64,000 nucleotides of DNA from UBA11358 sp049517655 (lineage in GTDB: Bacteria; Verrucomicrobiota; Verrucomicrobiia; Limisphaerales; UBA11358): positions 124,001 through 188,000 of the forward strand of contig JBEKRQ010000002.1 of assembly GCA_049517655.1 (NCBI GenBank), written 5' to 3'. Made by a program: the position numbers and the translations under genes. The notes under the pieces were generated by a model. It did no database searches. It was given only the letters and a program-made list of their open reading frames with translations, and had not been told where the DNA came from. Within the stretch, counting starts at the first letter, position 1; each line of letters begins with the position of its first letter. Below, in pieces: positions 26,305 to 34,434 of the stretch.

Positions 26305-27162
26305 ATGAACGAACCCATTGCGCCAAAACCGCCGCTCGACGATTCGGACGAGAGCCGGTTGAGAATTTATTTCCTGCCGAATCTGTTGACGGCGGGCAAT
26401 CTGTTCTGCGGTTTTGTGGCGCTGACCAAAATCGTGGAAGCCGATCCGATGGGTGCGGAATATTTTGGTCAAATCAAACGCGCGCTCGTGTTCATTTTGC
26501 TGGCGTGCATTTTTGATTGGTTCGACGGGCGCGCAGCGCGCTGGGGCGGTGCGGAAAGCTCGTTTGGGCGCGAATTCGATTCGCTGGCGGACTTGATTTC
26601 GTTCGGCGTCGCACCGGCGTTTCTGGTGCACCGCGTCGTGCTGCGCGATGTGTTTGTGAAGCAGCCGGAAATCGGCTGGTTCATCGCCTCAATTTATCTC
26701 ATTTGCGGCGCGTTTCGACTGGCGCGCTTTAATGTGCTGTCGGCACAATCCAGCGGCAGCGGCAAGGATTTTCTTGGCTTTCCCATTCCGTCGGCGGCGG
26801 CGCTGGTGGCGTCGCTGACGCTCTTCATAATGTGGGTGGAGGAAAAAGATTTTACTGTCGGCTATCTGCGGTTCCTGCTGCCGGTGCTGCTGCTGTTTTT
26901 GTCGTGGATGATGGTGAGCCGCGTGCGTTATCCGAGTTTCAAGTCGTTGGACCTGCGCGCGACACGGACGTTCACCAAGATGCTCGTGATCATTTTGTTC
27001 GCTGGCTGCGTGCTGGTGTTGCGGGAAAAAATCCTAGTCTTTATGCTGCCAGCGTTCTTCACGCTCTATCTGATCTACGGCTTCGTGCGCCCGCGCCTTT
27101 CGCGCGCGTGGCGCCGGGAAATTGAAGATGAAGACGAGGACGAGCCGGACACAGCACACTGA
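26305..27162 (+). CDS. pssA: CDP-diacylglycerol-serine O-phosphatidyltransferase
   Basis: Makes phosphatidylserine from CDP-diacylglycerol and serine at the inner membrane. 285 residues from the ATG at 26305 (MNEPIAPKPPLDDSDESR); a longer frame reaching back to 26143 overlaps psd and is not homologous. The CDP-alcohol phosphotransferase signature DG-x2-AR-x8-G-x3-D-x3-D is exact (DGRAARW...GREFDSLAD). LPNLLTAGNLFCGF marks the first helix; seven to eight helices are likely, and the C-terminus is an acidic tail (EDEDEDEPD). Confidence 0.94.
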   Translation: MNEPIAPKPPLDDSDESRLRIYFLPNLLTAGNLFCGFVALTKIVEADPMGAEYFGQIKRALVFILLACIFDWFDGRAARWGGAESSFGREFDSLADLISFGVAPAFLVHRVVLRDVFVKQPEIGWFIASIYLICGAFRLARFNVLSAQSSGSGKDFLGFPIPSAAALVASLTLFIMWVEEKDFTVGYLRFLLPVLLLFLSWMMVSRVRYPSFKSLDLRATRTFTKMLVIILFAGCVLVLREKILVFMLPAFFTLYLIYGFVRPRLSRAWRREIEDEDEDEPDTAH

Positions 27163-27167
27163 AAACC

Positions 27168-27878
27168 ATGCCGGAACTTTCGCCCATTTTCCTTGCCGCC
27201 CTCACGGGTTTCATCAGCGGTCTACTGCTTTCGATGCCTGTCGGCCCCGTGAATCTCACCATCATCAACGACGGCGCGCAGCGCGGTTTCAAATGGGCAA
27301 CGCTCATCGGCCTCGGTGCGGCGACAATGGATGTGATTTACTGCACCATTGCGTTCACCGGATTTTCCTCGTTCTTCGACAACCACATGGTCAAGGCGAC
27401 CATGGAAGTGTTTACTTTCGCCTTCATGTTGTTTCTGGGCGCAAAATTTCTCTCGGCAAAAACAGTGAATGCGCCAACCCAACTCGGGAAAACGGCCAGC
27501 CGGATCGAAAAACGCATCGACGAACAATTCCATCCACACTCGGCGTTTATGACCGGCTTCGTGCGCGTGATGGGCAACATGGGCGTGCTCCTGTTTTGGA
27601 TCGTGGCGGCCGCCTACTTCATGTCGCATGAGGCCTATTTCACCTCCTGCGAGTGGGTGGAAGACACCATCGCCGCCAAAGCGGCGTTCATTACCGGCGT
27701 AGCGATGGGTGCGAATTTGTGGTTCTGCACGCTCAGCTATGGTGTGTCGCGCGGGCAGGGACGGTTCAGCGAACAAACTCTGCTGCGCATGGAGCGCTTT
27801 TCCGGCGTTTGCCTGCTCGCACTCGGGCTGGTGCAAGGGGTGCACATCGCATGGCAGTTGGCCAAACACAAAATTTGA
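27168..27878 (+). CDS. LysE-family exporter
   Basis: A 236-residue inner-membrane protein with about six hydrophobic segments. LSMPVGPVNLTIINDGAQRGFKWA in the first third is the LysE/RhtB signature (PxGP followed by a small-residue helix). These proteins export amino acids or other small molecules; the substrate here is unknown. It starts five bases after pssA, so it is probably co-transcribed with the phospholipid genes, which gives no firm clue to its cargo. Confidence 0.82.
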   Translation: MPELSPIFLAALTGFISGLLLSMPVGPVNLTIINDGAQRGFKWATLIGLGAATMDVIYCTIAFTGFSSFFDNHMVKATMEVFTFAFMLFLGAKFLSAKTVNAPTQLGKTASRIEKRIDEQFHPHSAFMTGFVRVMGNMGVLLFWIVAAAYFMSHEAYFTSCEWVEDTIAAKAAFITGVAMGANLWFCTLSYGVSRGQGRFSEQTLLRMERFSGVCLLALGLVQGVHIAWQLAKHKI

Positions 27879-27931
27879 GAAAAATGTGTCTTTGCGGTTG
27901 AAGCCAGGCGCTTCTGCGCCGGAAAATTATT

Positions 27932-29041
27932 ATGCTGAAAGCTGGCATCGTCGGACTGCCCAATGTCGGAAAGTCCACGTTGTTCAACGCCGTCACCCGT
28001 TCGCACAAGGCGCCGGCGGAAAATTACCCGTTCTGCACCATCGAGCCGAACCTCGGCGTCGTCTCCGTGCCGGACGCGCGTCTCGAACCGCTCGCCAAAA
28101 TCGCCAAAGTCAACACACTGATTCCGACGACGATTGAATTCGTGGACATCGCCGGCCTCGTGAAAGGCTCGTCACACGGCGAAGGTCTGGGCAATAAATT
28201 TCTGAGCCACATCCGCGAGGTGGACGCCATCGTGCACGTCGTGCGTTGCTTTGAGGATCCCGACATCATGCACGTCACGGGCAGTATTGATCCCGTGCGC
28301 GACATCGAAATCGTCACCACCGAACTGGTGCTGGCCGACATCGAGACGGTCAAAAAGCGGCGTGAAAAAATTTCCAAGGATGTGAAGCGCGGCGACAAAC
28401 ACGCGCTGCTCGAGGAGCACCTGCTGGAACAGATTGGCGCTCATCTGAACACGGGCAAGCCAGCCAACACGCTCGCGCTCCCGCTGGCGCCGGATGAGAA
28501 AATCGTCATGCGCAGTTTCTTCCTGCTGACCGACAAGCCGACCGTCTTCGCCTGCAACATCAAGGAAGGCGACCTCGCCACCGCCGACAAAAATCCCTTC
28601 GTCCAAAAAGTGCGCGACTACGTGAAGACGCATCTCGCATGCGAAGCCGTCGTCGTCAGTGCGCAGATTGAAAGCGACCTTATTGATTTGTCGCCGGACG
28701 AAGCGAAGGAATTTTTGAAGGAACTCGGCGTTGCGGAATCCGGTCTCGGCCAGCTCATCCGCGCCGCGTATCAGGTGCTCGGGCTGCGGACGTTTTTCAC
28801 CTTCAACGAAAAAGAGGTCCGGGCATGGACGATTCACGCCGGCGACACCGCCGTAAAGGCTGCTGGCACAATCCACACCGACTTCGAACGCGGGTTCATC
28901 AAGGCCGAGACGGTAAACTGGGATGACTTGGTGAAGTGCGGCTCGGTCGGCCACGCCCGCGAGACCGGCCACTACCGCATTGAAGGCCGCGATTACGCCG
29001 TCAAAGACGGTGACGTGCTGCTGTTCAAATTCAACGTGTGA
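27932..29041 (+). CDS. ychF: YchF/Obg-related P-loop ATPase
   Basis: A ribosome-associated ATPase of the TRAFAC class that prefers ATP over GTP and is linked to stress and redox control. 369 residues. G1 is GLPNVGKSTLFNAVTR, G3 DIAGLVKGSSHGEGLGNKFL, and the specificity motif is the noncanonical NIKE (CNIKEGDL). The C-terminal TGS domain carries TFFTFNEKEVRAWTIHAGDT and the closing DGDVLLFKFNV. A small hairpin (GGCGC-TTCT-GCGCC, 27907-27920) lies just before its start codon. Confidence 0.96.
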   Translation: MLKAGIVGLPNVGKSTLFNAVTRSHKAPAENYPFCTIEPNLGVVSVPDARLEPLAKIAKVNTLIPTTIEFVDIAGLVKGSSHGEGLGNKFLSHIREVDAIVHVVRCFEDPDIMHVTGSIDPVRDIEIVTTELVLADIETVKKRREKISKDVKRGDKHALLEEHLLEQIGAHLNTGKPANTLALPLAPDEKIVMRSFFLLTDKPTVFACNIKEGDLATADKNPFVQKVRDYVKTHLACEAVVVSAQIESDLIDLSPDEAKEFLKELGVAESGLGQLIRAAYQVLGLRTFFTFNEKEVRAWTIHAGDTAVKAAGTIHTDFERGFIKAETVNWDDLVKCGSVGHARETGHYRIEGRDYAVKDGDVLLFKFNV

Positions 29042-29049
29042 TTACCATT

Positions 29050-29111
29050 GGGAGGGTTGGTATTCTGCCAGCCCAATTTTATTCAGGGACGGCGGACACG
29101 CTGTTCCTCCC
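29050..29111 (+). repeat. Twin-hairpin element between convergent ychF and sufS
   Basis: 62 bases, ends GGGAGGG and CCTCCC, stems GGGTTGG-TATTCTG-CCAGCCC and GGGACGGCG-GACA-CGCTGTTCC. It fills the whole space between the two stop codons and has the same end sequence as copy 2 in rsmB. It may act as a bidirectional transcription barrier, but no T-run follows either arm. Confidence 0.7.
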
Positions 29112-29112
29112 G

Positions 29113-30348
29113 TTAAGAAGCGAAAAATTTCTGGATCTCTTTCACCACTTCCACGAACCGGTCCACCTCGGCCTTGGTGTTGTAGAAATAAAAACTGGCG
29201 CGGGCGGTGGACTCGACACCCAATCTGTGCATGAGCGGTTGCGTGCAGTGATGCCCGCCGCGCAATGCCACACCCGCCTGGTCCGCCAGCGTCACCACGT
29301 CGTGCGCGTGAATGTCCTTGAGTAGAAAACTCACCAGCCCGGCGCGACTACTTTTTGGGCCAAATAATCGAATATTTTTCAGCGCGGCGAGCTTTTCGTA
29401 GGCATAGGCCGCCAGTTCCTGGTCGTGTTTGAAAATGTTTTCGCGTCCGATAGCGTCGAGATAATCCATCGCCACATGCAAGCCGATCGGGCCGGAAATG
29501 TCCGGTGTGCCGGCCTCGAAACGGTGCGGCGCCTTCTTGAACTCGGTCTTTTGATATTCAACCGACAAAATCATTTCGCCGCCGCCTTGATATGGCGGCA
29601 TGGCATCGAGCAATTCCTGCCGTCCGTAAAGAACGCCTATGCCCGTCGGCCCGCAGATTTTATGGCCGGAAAACGCTAGAAAATCGCAGCCGATGGCCTG
29701 CACGTCCACGGTCATGTGCCCGGCGCTTTGCGCGGCGTCCACGAGCGTGGTGATGCCGAGCTTGCGCGCCCGGGCGCAAAGGTCGGCGACAGGATTCACC
29801 GTGCCGAGCGAGTTTGAGATGTGAACCATCGAAAAGATTTTCACCTGCTTTGTGAGCAATGAGTCGAGTTTGCTCAAATCGAGCAATCCTTCATCGCCGG
29901 TGACAGGCACGTAGGCGAGCTTTGCGCCAGTGCGTTGGGCCAGCAATTGCCACGGAACAAGGTTGCTGTGATGTTCCATCTCGGTGAGCAGAATTACATC
30001 GCCGGACTTGAGATTCTTCGCGCCCCAAGAACTCGCGACGAGATTGATGCCCTCGGTTGTGCCGCGCGTGAAAACAATTTCATCGGCGCTTTTTGCATTA
30101 ATGAATTCGGCCGCGCGCGTTCGAGCAGCTTCGTAACCCGCCGTGGCGCGATTGCTCAACTCGTGGATGCCGCGATGGACATTAGCGTTGTCGTGTTCGT
30201 AATAATGCACCAACGCATCAATCACCGCGCGCGGTTTCTGGCTCGTGGCGGCATTATCGAAATAAATCAGCGGCTTGCCGTGGACTTTCTGGTCGAGGAT
30301 GGGGAAATCCTTTCGCAGCTCAACCCAGTCAATAATTTTGGTTTTCAT
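29113..30348 (-). CDS. sufS: Cysteine desulfurase (SufS type)
   Basis: PLP enzyme that takes sulfur from cysteine for Fe-S cluster assembly. 411 residues. The PLP lysine is in FLAFSGHKICGPTGIGVLYG; the catalytic persulfide cysteine in RGGHHCTQPLMHRLG, with the short loop that places it in group II (SufS, needing a SufU or SufE acceptor). IYFDNAATSQKPRAV starts the catalytic domain. Last gene of the minus-strand suf cluster; a gap filled by repeats (30349-30428) separates it from sufT. Confidence 0.95.
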   Translation of the reverse strand: MKTKIIDWVELRKDFPILDQKVHGKPLIYFDNAATSQKPRAVIDALVHYYEHDNANVHRGIHELSNRATAGYEAARTRAAEFINAKSADEIVFTRGTTEGINLVASSWGAKNLKSGDVILLTEMEHHSNLVPWQLLAQRTGAKLAYVPVTGDEGLLDLSKLDSLLTKQVKIFSMVHISNSLGTVNPVADLCARARKLGITTLVDAAQSAGHMTVDVQAIGCDFLAFSGHKICGPTGIGVLYGRQELLDAMPPYQGGGEMILSVEYQKTEFKKAPHRFEAGTPDISGPIGLHVAMDYLDAIGRENIFKHDQELAAYAYEKLAALKNIRLFGPKSSRAGLVSFLLKDIHAHDVVTLADQAGVALRGGHHCTQPLMHRLGVESTARASFYFYNTKAEVDRFVEVVKEIQKFFAS

Positions 30349-30428
30349 TGTTTATCCGCAGATTTCGCAGATTAACGCAGATGAATTTCTGTTTTATCTG
30401 TGTTCAATCTGTGTTTCATCTGTGGCTG
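30349..30428 (+). repeat. CAGATTA/ATCTGTG repeat tract between sufT and sufS
   Basis: Reads TTATCCGCAGATTTCGCAGATTAACGCAGATGAA, then TTTTATCTGTGTTCAATCTG, TGTTTCATCTGTGGC. The word CAGATT/AATCTG recurs at 7862-7894 and 50868-50983. It lies within what would otherwise be a tight operon, so sufS may have its own promoter in or after it. Confidence 0.6.
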
Positions 30429-30980
30429 TTACATTAAACCAAGTTGCAGCTTCGCCGTTTCGGTCATCATGCTTTGGTTCCACGGCGGGTCCCAAACAAG
30501 TTCGACGTTCGCCTCGTCAATCGTCTCCAAGTTCATTAATTTATTTTGCACGTCCTGCGCGAGCATCGGGCCCATGCCGCAGCCGGGCGCGGTCAACGTC
30601 ATTTTCACGTCGGCCTTGAAATTGTTTTCGCCGGCGGGCGTGAGGTGGCAATCGTAAATCAGGCCGAGGTCAACGATGTTGACGGGAATCTCCGGGTCGT
30701 AACACGTCTTGAGCGCGTCCCATACCTGCTTTTCCAGTTCTTCCTGTGTCGCCGGGCCGCTGGTGGCCGCCGCCGGATTGCCATGCGCTTCGAGCCCGAG
30801 CGCGTCGGCGTCCTTGCCGTCAATACGGAACATATTGCCGTTGACGATGACGGTGTAAGAGCCGCCGAGCGATTGCATGAGGTAAGCCTGTCCGCCCTTT
30901 TGCAACGTGACCTTCGTGCCGACGGGCACGACGGCGGCCTCGACGTCGCGGGTCAAAATTTTTGCTTCGTTCGAATTCAC
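30429..30980 (-). CDS. sufT: SufT-type Fe-S assembly protein (DUF59/MIP18 domain)
   Basis: 183 residues: an N-terminal domain specific to bacterial SufT (TLQKGGQAYLMQSLGGSYTV, about 1-65), then a DUF59 domain with VWDALKTCYDPEIPVNIVDL and the conserved TAPGCGMGPMLAQDV, where the cysteine is the likely functional residue. SufT proteins aid maturation of Fe-S proteins under high demand. Its place between sufU and sufS supports the assignment. Confidence 0.9.
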   Translation of the reverse strand: MNSNEAKILTRDVEAAVVPVGTKVTLQKGGQAYLMQSLGGSYTVIVNGNMFRIDGKDADALGLEAHGNPAAATSGPATQEELEKQVWDALKTCYDPEIPVNIVDLGLIYDCHLTPAGENNFKADVKMTLTAPGCGMGPMLAQDVQNKLMNLETIDEANVELVWDPPWNQSMMTETAKLQLGLM

Positions 30981-31040
30981 GCAACTCGCTTAAGTTTAAT
31001 TTATCTCAGACATCATCGCCGTTGTTGCGACTGAAATCAA

Positions 31041-31502
31041 TCAGGTCTGTTCGTTTTCCGTCGTAACCGGCTTGGCATCACCTTTCAACGCGGCCATGAC
31101 GGCGTGCCATGAAAGAATCGCGCATTTCACCCGCGCGGGGAATTTATGCACGCCAGCGAACACCGCCAGTTTGCCGACGTCGCCTTTGACATTGCCCGTC
31201 ATGACCATTTCATGGACCTGCCCGAACATTTTTTCCACATCCGCTTTTGTTTTGCCTTTGGCGAATTCCGTGAGCAGCGACGCCGACGCCTTCGAGATGC
31301 AACAGCCGGAGCCGACAAAGCTGATGTCCTTGATTGTGTCGCCGTCCATCGCGAGAAACAGTTTCAACTGGTCCCCACAAAGCGGATTGTTACCTTGCGC
31401 AGAGCAGGTCGCGGCGGGCATCTCGTGGAAATTCCGCGGCTTCTTGCAGTGGTCAAGAATGACCTGCTGATAAAGGTCGTTCAGGTCGTCAAACATAATC
31501 AT
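31041..31502 (-). CDS. sufU: SufU/IscU-like Fe-S scaffold or sulfur acceptor
   Basis: About 153 residues from ATG 31500-31502 (MIMFDDLNDLYQQVILDHCK); ATG 31494-31496, two codons later, is equally possible. The three ligand cysteines are present: CGD in NNPLCGDQL, the pair in GSGCCISKASAS, and RVKCAILSWH near the end. The 18-21 residue insert between the second and third cysteine blocks, with the MVMTGN region, fits SufU rather than IscU. In SufU systems the protein is the zinc-bound sulfur acceptor of SufS, which matches the neighbours. Confidence 0.92.
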   Translation of the reverse strand: MIMFDDLNDLYQQVILDHCKKPRNFHEMPAATCSAQGNNPLCGDQLKLFLAMDGDTIKDISFVGSGCCISKASASLLTEFAKGKTKADVEKMFGQVHEMVMTGNVKGDVGKLAVFAGVHKFPARVKCAILSWHAVMAALKGDAKPVTTENEQT

Positions 31503-31506
31503 TTTG

Positions 31507-31560
31507 GGTAGGGACGCCTCGCCGAGGCGTCCGCGGCGCACCCGGCGGTCGCGCCCTACC
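31507..31560 (+). repeat. Twin-hairpin element between sufU and sufD
   Basis: 54 bases, ends GGTAGGG and CCCTACC, stems GGACGCCTC-GCC-GAGGCGTCC-like (nearly perfect palindrome) and GGCGCACC...GGTCGCGCC. Its right end supplies the TAG stop of sufD (31560-31562, minus strand), and its left end is five bases from the sufU start, so it forms the whole sufD-sufU junction. Confidence 0.75.
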
Positions 31561-32909
31561 TATTTTCTCTCCATCAGGTGCGGATTGGCTTCGAGCCGCT
31601 CCCACACGATCTTATCCAATTCTTCGCGAACGGAATCACATTTCACGCGCGCGATGATTTCGCCGGCAAAGGCATGAATCAACATCCGCCGCGCGGTGTC
31701 CTTGCCGAGGCCGCGCGAACGCAGATAAAAAATGGATTCTTCATTCAACTGGCCGACGGTTGTGCCGTGCGTGCATTTCACGTCGTCGGCGTAAATTTCC
31801 AGTTGCGGCTTGGTGTCAACAGTCGCGTCGTCGGATAGCAAAAGATTTCTGTTTGTTTGCTTCGCATCGGTTTTTTGAGCGATGGGTCGGACGAGAATCC
31901 GTCCATGGAAAACGCCCTTCGATTTATCATCGAGGATGCCATTGAAATACTCGTGGCTGGCGCAGTGCGGCTGCGCGTGCTCGACGATCATATGATGGTC
32001 GGCAAGCTGTTCGTCGCGCGTGAGGTAAAGGCCGTTCAAAATGCATTTCAACCCCTCGCCGGCAAGGTTTGCACGAATGTTGTTGCGAGACAGCTTTGCG
32101 CCAAGCGCGAAGGAATGGATGTTCACGTTGCTGGCGCGGCCCAGTTCGCCGGCAATGGTTGCCAGATGAAAAGCATCCGCCGCCTCGTCCTGAAATTTCA
32201 CATGCTCCAGCGCCGTGTTGTCGCCAGCGACAATTTCGGTGACGGCATTGGTGAAATACGCGGCGGTGTCCGCCGAAATGTAACTTTCAATGACCATTGC
32301 CTTGCTGTCAGCCCCGGTGACGATGAGGTTGCGCGGCTGAATGGTCTCGCCGCTTTGTTTCGCAGTGGAAACAAAAATGAGTTGAATCGGTTCGGCGATT
32401 GAAACTCCGGCAGGCACATGGACAAATCCGCCATCGAGGAAAAACGCCTGGTTCAGCGCGGCGAAGGAATTGTCCTCCGTCAACGCACACCGGCCGAGCT
32501 GCTTCTCGATAAACGCCGAATCCGACGTCAGCGCTGCCGCCAAATTCGAGACTTTTACCCCGGCTGGCAATCCGCGCACGGACGAAAGTGCCGCCGAATA
32601 ATGCCCGTTTACAAAAACCAATCGCGGGCCGGGCACATTGGCGAAAATATAATTTCCAAGCGCCGATTTGGCGGTGGCATCGGCCGCCGGCTCGAACATT
32701 GGCTTGAACGGCAGTTTCGCGAGCGGGGTGACGTTGGTGAATCGCCAGTCTTCGTCGTGAGTCGTGGGGAAACCGAGTTCGGCGAAGCGCGCCATACCCG
32801 CCTGGCGCAACGGCAGGAGCCATGACGGTTTCGACACGGATTCGAAGTGGCTGAAGCTTTTCAGAAACGGTTTCGTTCCGTTGTCCGGTTTATGCGTCGC
32901 TGGCGGCAT
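31560..32909 (-). CDS. sufD: SufD Fe-S assembly protein
   Basis: Component of the SufBCD scaffold complex. About 449 residues from ATG 32907-32909 (MPPATHKPDNGTKPF); an upstream start at 32930 is possible. Landmarks are the N-terminal helix block GFPTTHDEDWRFTNV, the right-handed beta-helix core with FVHVPAGVSIAEPIQLIF, and the C-terminal PQLEIYADDVKCTHGTTVGQL and ESIFYLRSRGL blocks shared by SufB and SufD. It lacks the SufB-only cysteine cluster. sufB and sufC are not in this cluster; the complex must be completed by genes elsewhere. Confidence 0.93.
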   Translation of the reverse strand: MPPATHKPDNGTKPFLKSFSHFESVSKPSWLLPLRQAGMARFAELGFPTTHDEDWRFTNVTPLAKLPFKPMFEPAADATAKSALGNYIFANVPGPRLVFVNGHYSAALSSVRGLPAGVKVSNLAAALTSDSAFIEKQLGRCALTEDNSFAALNQAFFLDGGFVHVPAGVSIAEPIQLIFVSTAKQSGETIQPRNLIVTGADSKAMVIESYISADTAAYFTNAVTEIVAGDNTALEHVKFQDEAADAFHLATIAGELGRASNVNIHSFALGAKLSRNNIRANLAGEGLKCILNGLYLTRDEQLADHHMIVEHAQPHCASHEYFNGILDDKSKGVFHGRILVRPIAQKTDAKQTNRNLLLSDDATVDTKPQLEIYADDVKCTHGTTVGQLNEESIFYLRSRGLGKDTARRMLIHAFAGEIIARVKCDSVREELDKIVWERLEANPHLMERK

Positions 32910-33032
32910 GATTCGATTGTCCAATTCCAAAGATTAGAGCGTCAATCTCCCATGCAATTTAAGCTCACGCAAGTCTGGAGCGGAGGTTCTGGGAGCGCTG
33001 GCGTGCAATCGTTGGTGTGCTACCATCTTACA

Positions 33033-34073
33033 GTGCTCACGCAAGACGACATCCAATACGCGCTAAAGGCCGTCAAGTATCCCGGCTACTCGCGCGACAT
33101 CGTTTCGTTCGGCCTTATCAAAGACATTACCGTCGCCAACGGCGTGGTCAGTGTCACGATGCAATTGACAACGCCAAATCCCGATATCGCGCGACAAATC
33201 AAAGAAGAAAGCGAGCGCGTTTTGAAAAATCTGCCGGGCGTGAAGCGCATTCACGTCGAAGTCAAATTGCCCGCCGCCGAACAGGACGCCGGGCCGAATC
33301 CGTGGGCAAATCAAAATCCCGTGCCGGGCGTGAAGCGCACGATTGCCATTGCCAGTGGCAAGGGTGGCGTCGGCAAATCCACGGTGGCCGTGAATCTTGC
33401 CTGCGCATTGAAACAACTCGGCGCAAGCGCCGGATTGCTGGATTGCGACGTTTACGGGCCGAGTATTCCGCTGATGATGGGTGTTCACGAACGTCCAACC
33501 ATCAGACGGCAGGAGCAACTCGTGCCGCCAGTGGGCCACGGCGTGAAAGTGATGAGCATCGGCTTGCTGCTCACGGACGAACAGCCGGTGATTTGGCGCG
33601 GGCCGATGATCACCAAAACAATTCAGCAATTTCTGATGACGGTCGAGTGGGGTGAATTGGATTTTCTGCTCGTGGACCTGCCGCCGGGCACGGGCGATGC
33701 GCAACTGTCGCTGTGCCAGGCCGTGCCGCTGGACGGCGGCGTCATCGTGACCACGCCGCAGGAAGCGTCGCTGGGCGTCGTGCGCAAAGGCATCGCAATG
33801 TTCAAGAAGGTCAACGTGCCGATTCTCGGCATCGTGGAGAACATGAGTTACTTCACCGCGCCGAACGGCGAGCGCGTGGAAATTTTCGGTCACGGCGGCG
33901 GAAGAGAGGAAGCTGTGCGGCAAAATGTTCCGTTCCTCGGTGAAGTGCCGATCTTCACTGAAATCTGCGAAGGCGGCGAACGTGGAATACCGATTGTGGT
34001 TTCAACGCCGAATCATCCGGCGGGGCGGGTGTTTATTCAAATTGCTGAAACGCTGCGGAAAAAGTTGGGGTGA
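33033..34073 (+). CDS. mrp: Mrp/ApbC-type P-loop ATPase, Fe-S carrier family
   Basis: 346 residues if started at the GTG at 33033 (VLTQDDIQYALKAVKYPGYS), which fits the usual N-terminus; longer frames reach back over the sufD start and are poor matches. An N-terminal DUF59 domain (about 1-80) precedes a MinD-like ATPase domain with the deviant Walker A ASGKGGVGKSTVAVNLA, LLDCDVYGPSIPLMMG and VDLPPGTGDAQLSL. Near the C-terminus the usual CXXC of many Mrp proteins is replaced (ENMSYFTAPNGERVEIFG), as in some alphaproteobacterial forms. Divergent from the suf cluster, which suits a role in handing over Fe-S clusters. Confidence 0.9.
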   Translation: MLTQDDIQYALKAVKYPGYSRDIVSFGLIKDITVANGVVSVTMQLTTPNPDIARQIKEESERVLKNLPGVKRIHVEVKLPAAEQDAGPNPWANQNPVPGVKRTIAIASGKGGVGKSTVAVNLACALKQLGASAGLLDCDVYGPSIPLMMGVHERPTIRRQEQLVPPVGHGVKVMSIGLLLTDEQPVIWRGPMITKTIQQFLMTVEWGELDFLLVDLPPGTGDAQLSLCQAVPLDGGVIVTTPQEASLGVVRKGIAMFKKVNVPILGIVENMSYFTAPNGERVEIFGHGGGREEAVRQNVPFLGEVPIFTEICEGGERGIPIVVSTPNHPAGRVFIQIAETLRKKLG

Positions 34074-34164
34074 ATTATTTACGGGTGTTTTTCGGGTTTT
34101 CCAGCCGCCCAGATTTTAGTTGTCAATCCGTCTGCAAAGTTTTAGCCTGTGCCGAGTAGTATTT

Positions 34165-34383
34165 ATGCCGGACGTTATGAAAGACACTCCTTTAGCGGAC
34201 TGTTTATTGAAGAACTCCTCGCTTTACCGCGAGTTTCAGGCCGAACGAGAGGAGATCCTCCGGCACAAGTGGATTGAGTCGGAAAAGGTCGGGCACGACA
34301 TCGGCTTCGAGCAGGCGCTGACGGATTGGATCATCAAACATCGTTCAAGCTGGCGCAAAGCCCGTCAAGCCGCCAGCCACTGA
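34165..34383 (+). CDS. Small conserved-looking protein, DUF4032-like tail
   Basis: A 72-residue hydrophilic protein from the ATG at 34165 (MPDVMKDTPLADCLLKNSSL). The central stretch EILRHKWIESEKVGHDIGFE resembles the C-terminal helix motif of DUF4032 proteins as I remember it (E.L.HRWYLSE.AGRDVG), a weak link. No signal peptide or membrane segment. It ends 15 bases before the PyrR-type hairpin of the pyr leader, so it could be read-through transcribed into pyrRB; a promoter between them was not identified. Confidence 0.6.
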   Translation: MPDVMKDTPLADCLLKNSSLYREFQAEREEILRHKWIESEKVGHDIGFEQALTDWIIKHRSSWRKARQAASH

Positions 34384-34398
34384 AAAGCTAAAAATATT

Positions 34399-34429
34399 CC
34401 TTTAACGCAGCCCGGCGAGGCGGCGAAGG
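34399..34429 (+). promoter_or_regulatory. PyrR-binding-type RNA hairpin upstream of pyrR
   Basis: The RNA CCTT-TAA-CGC-A-GCC-CGGCGA-GGC-G-GCG-AAGG folds as a stem (CCTT/AAGG, CGC/GCG, GCC/GGC) closed by the loop CGGCGA. Bases 34409-34422 read AGCCCGGCGAGGCG and match the established PyrR-binding consensus ARUCCNGNGAGGYU at 12 of 14 positions. The loop fits CNGNGA exactly and the U-to-C change turns a U-G pair into C-G. The 3' arm contains AAGGA (34426-34430), the likely ribosome binding site of the leader ORF, so binding of UMP-loaded PyrR should block it. Confidence 0.7.
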
Positions 34430-34434
34430 AAAAC

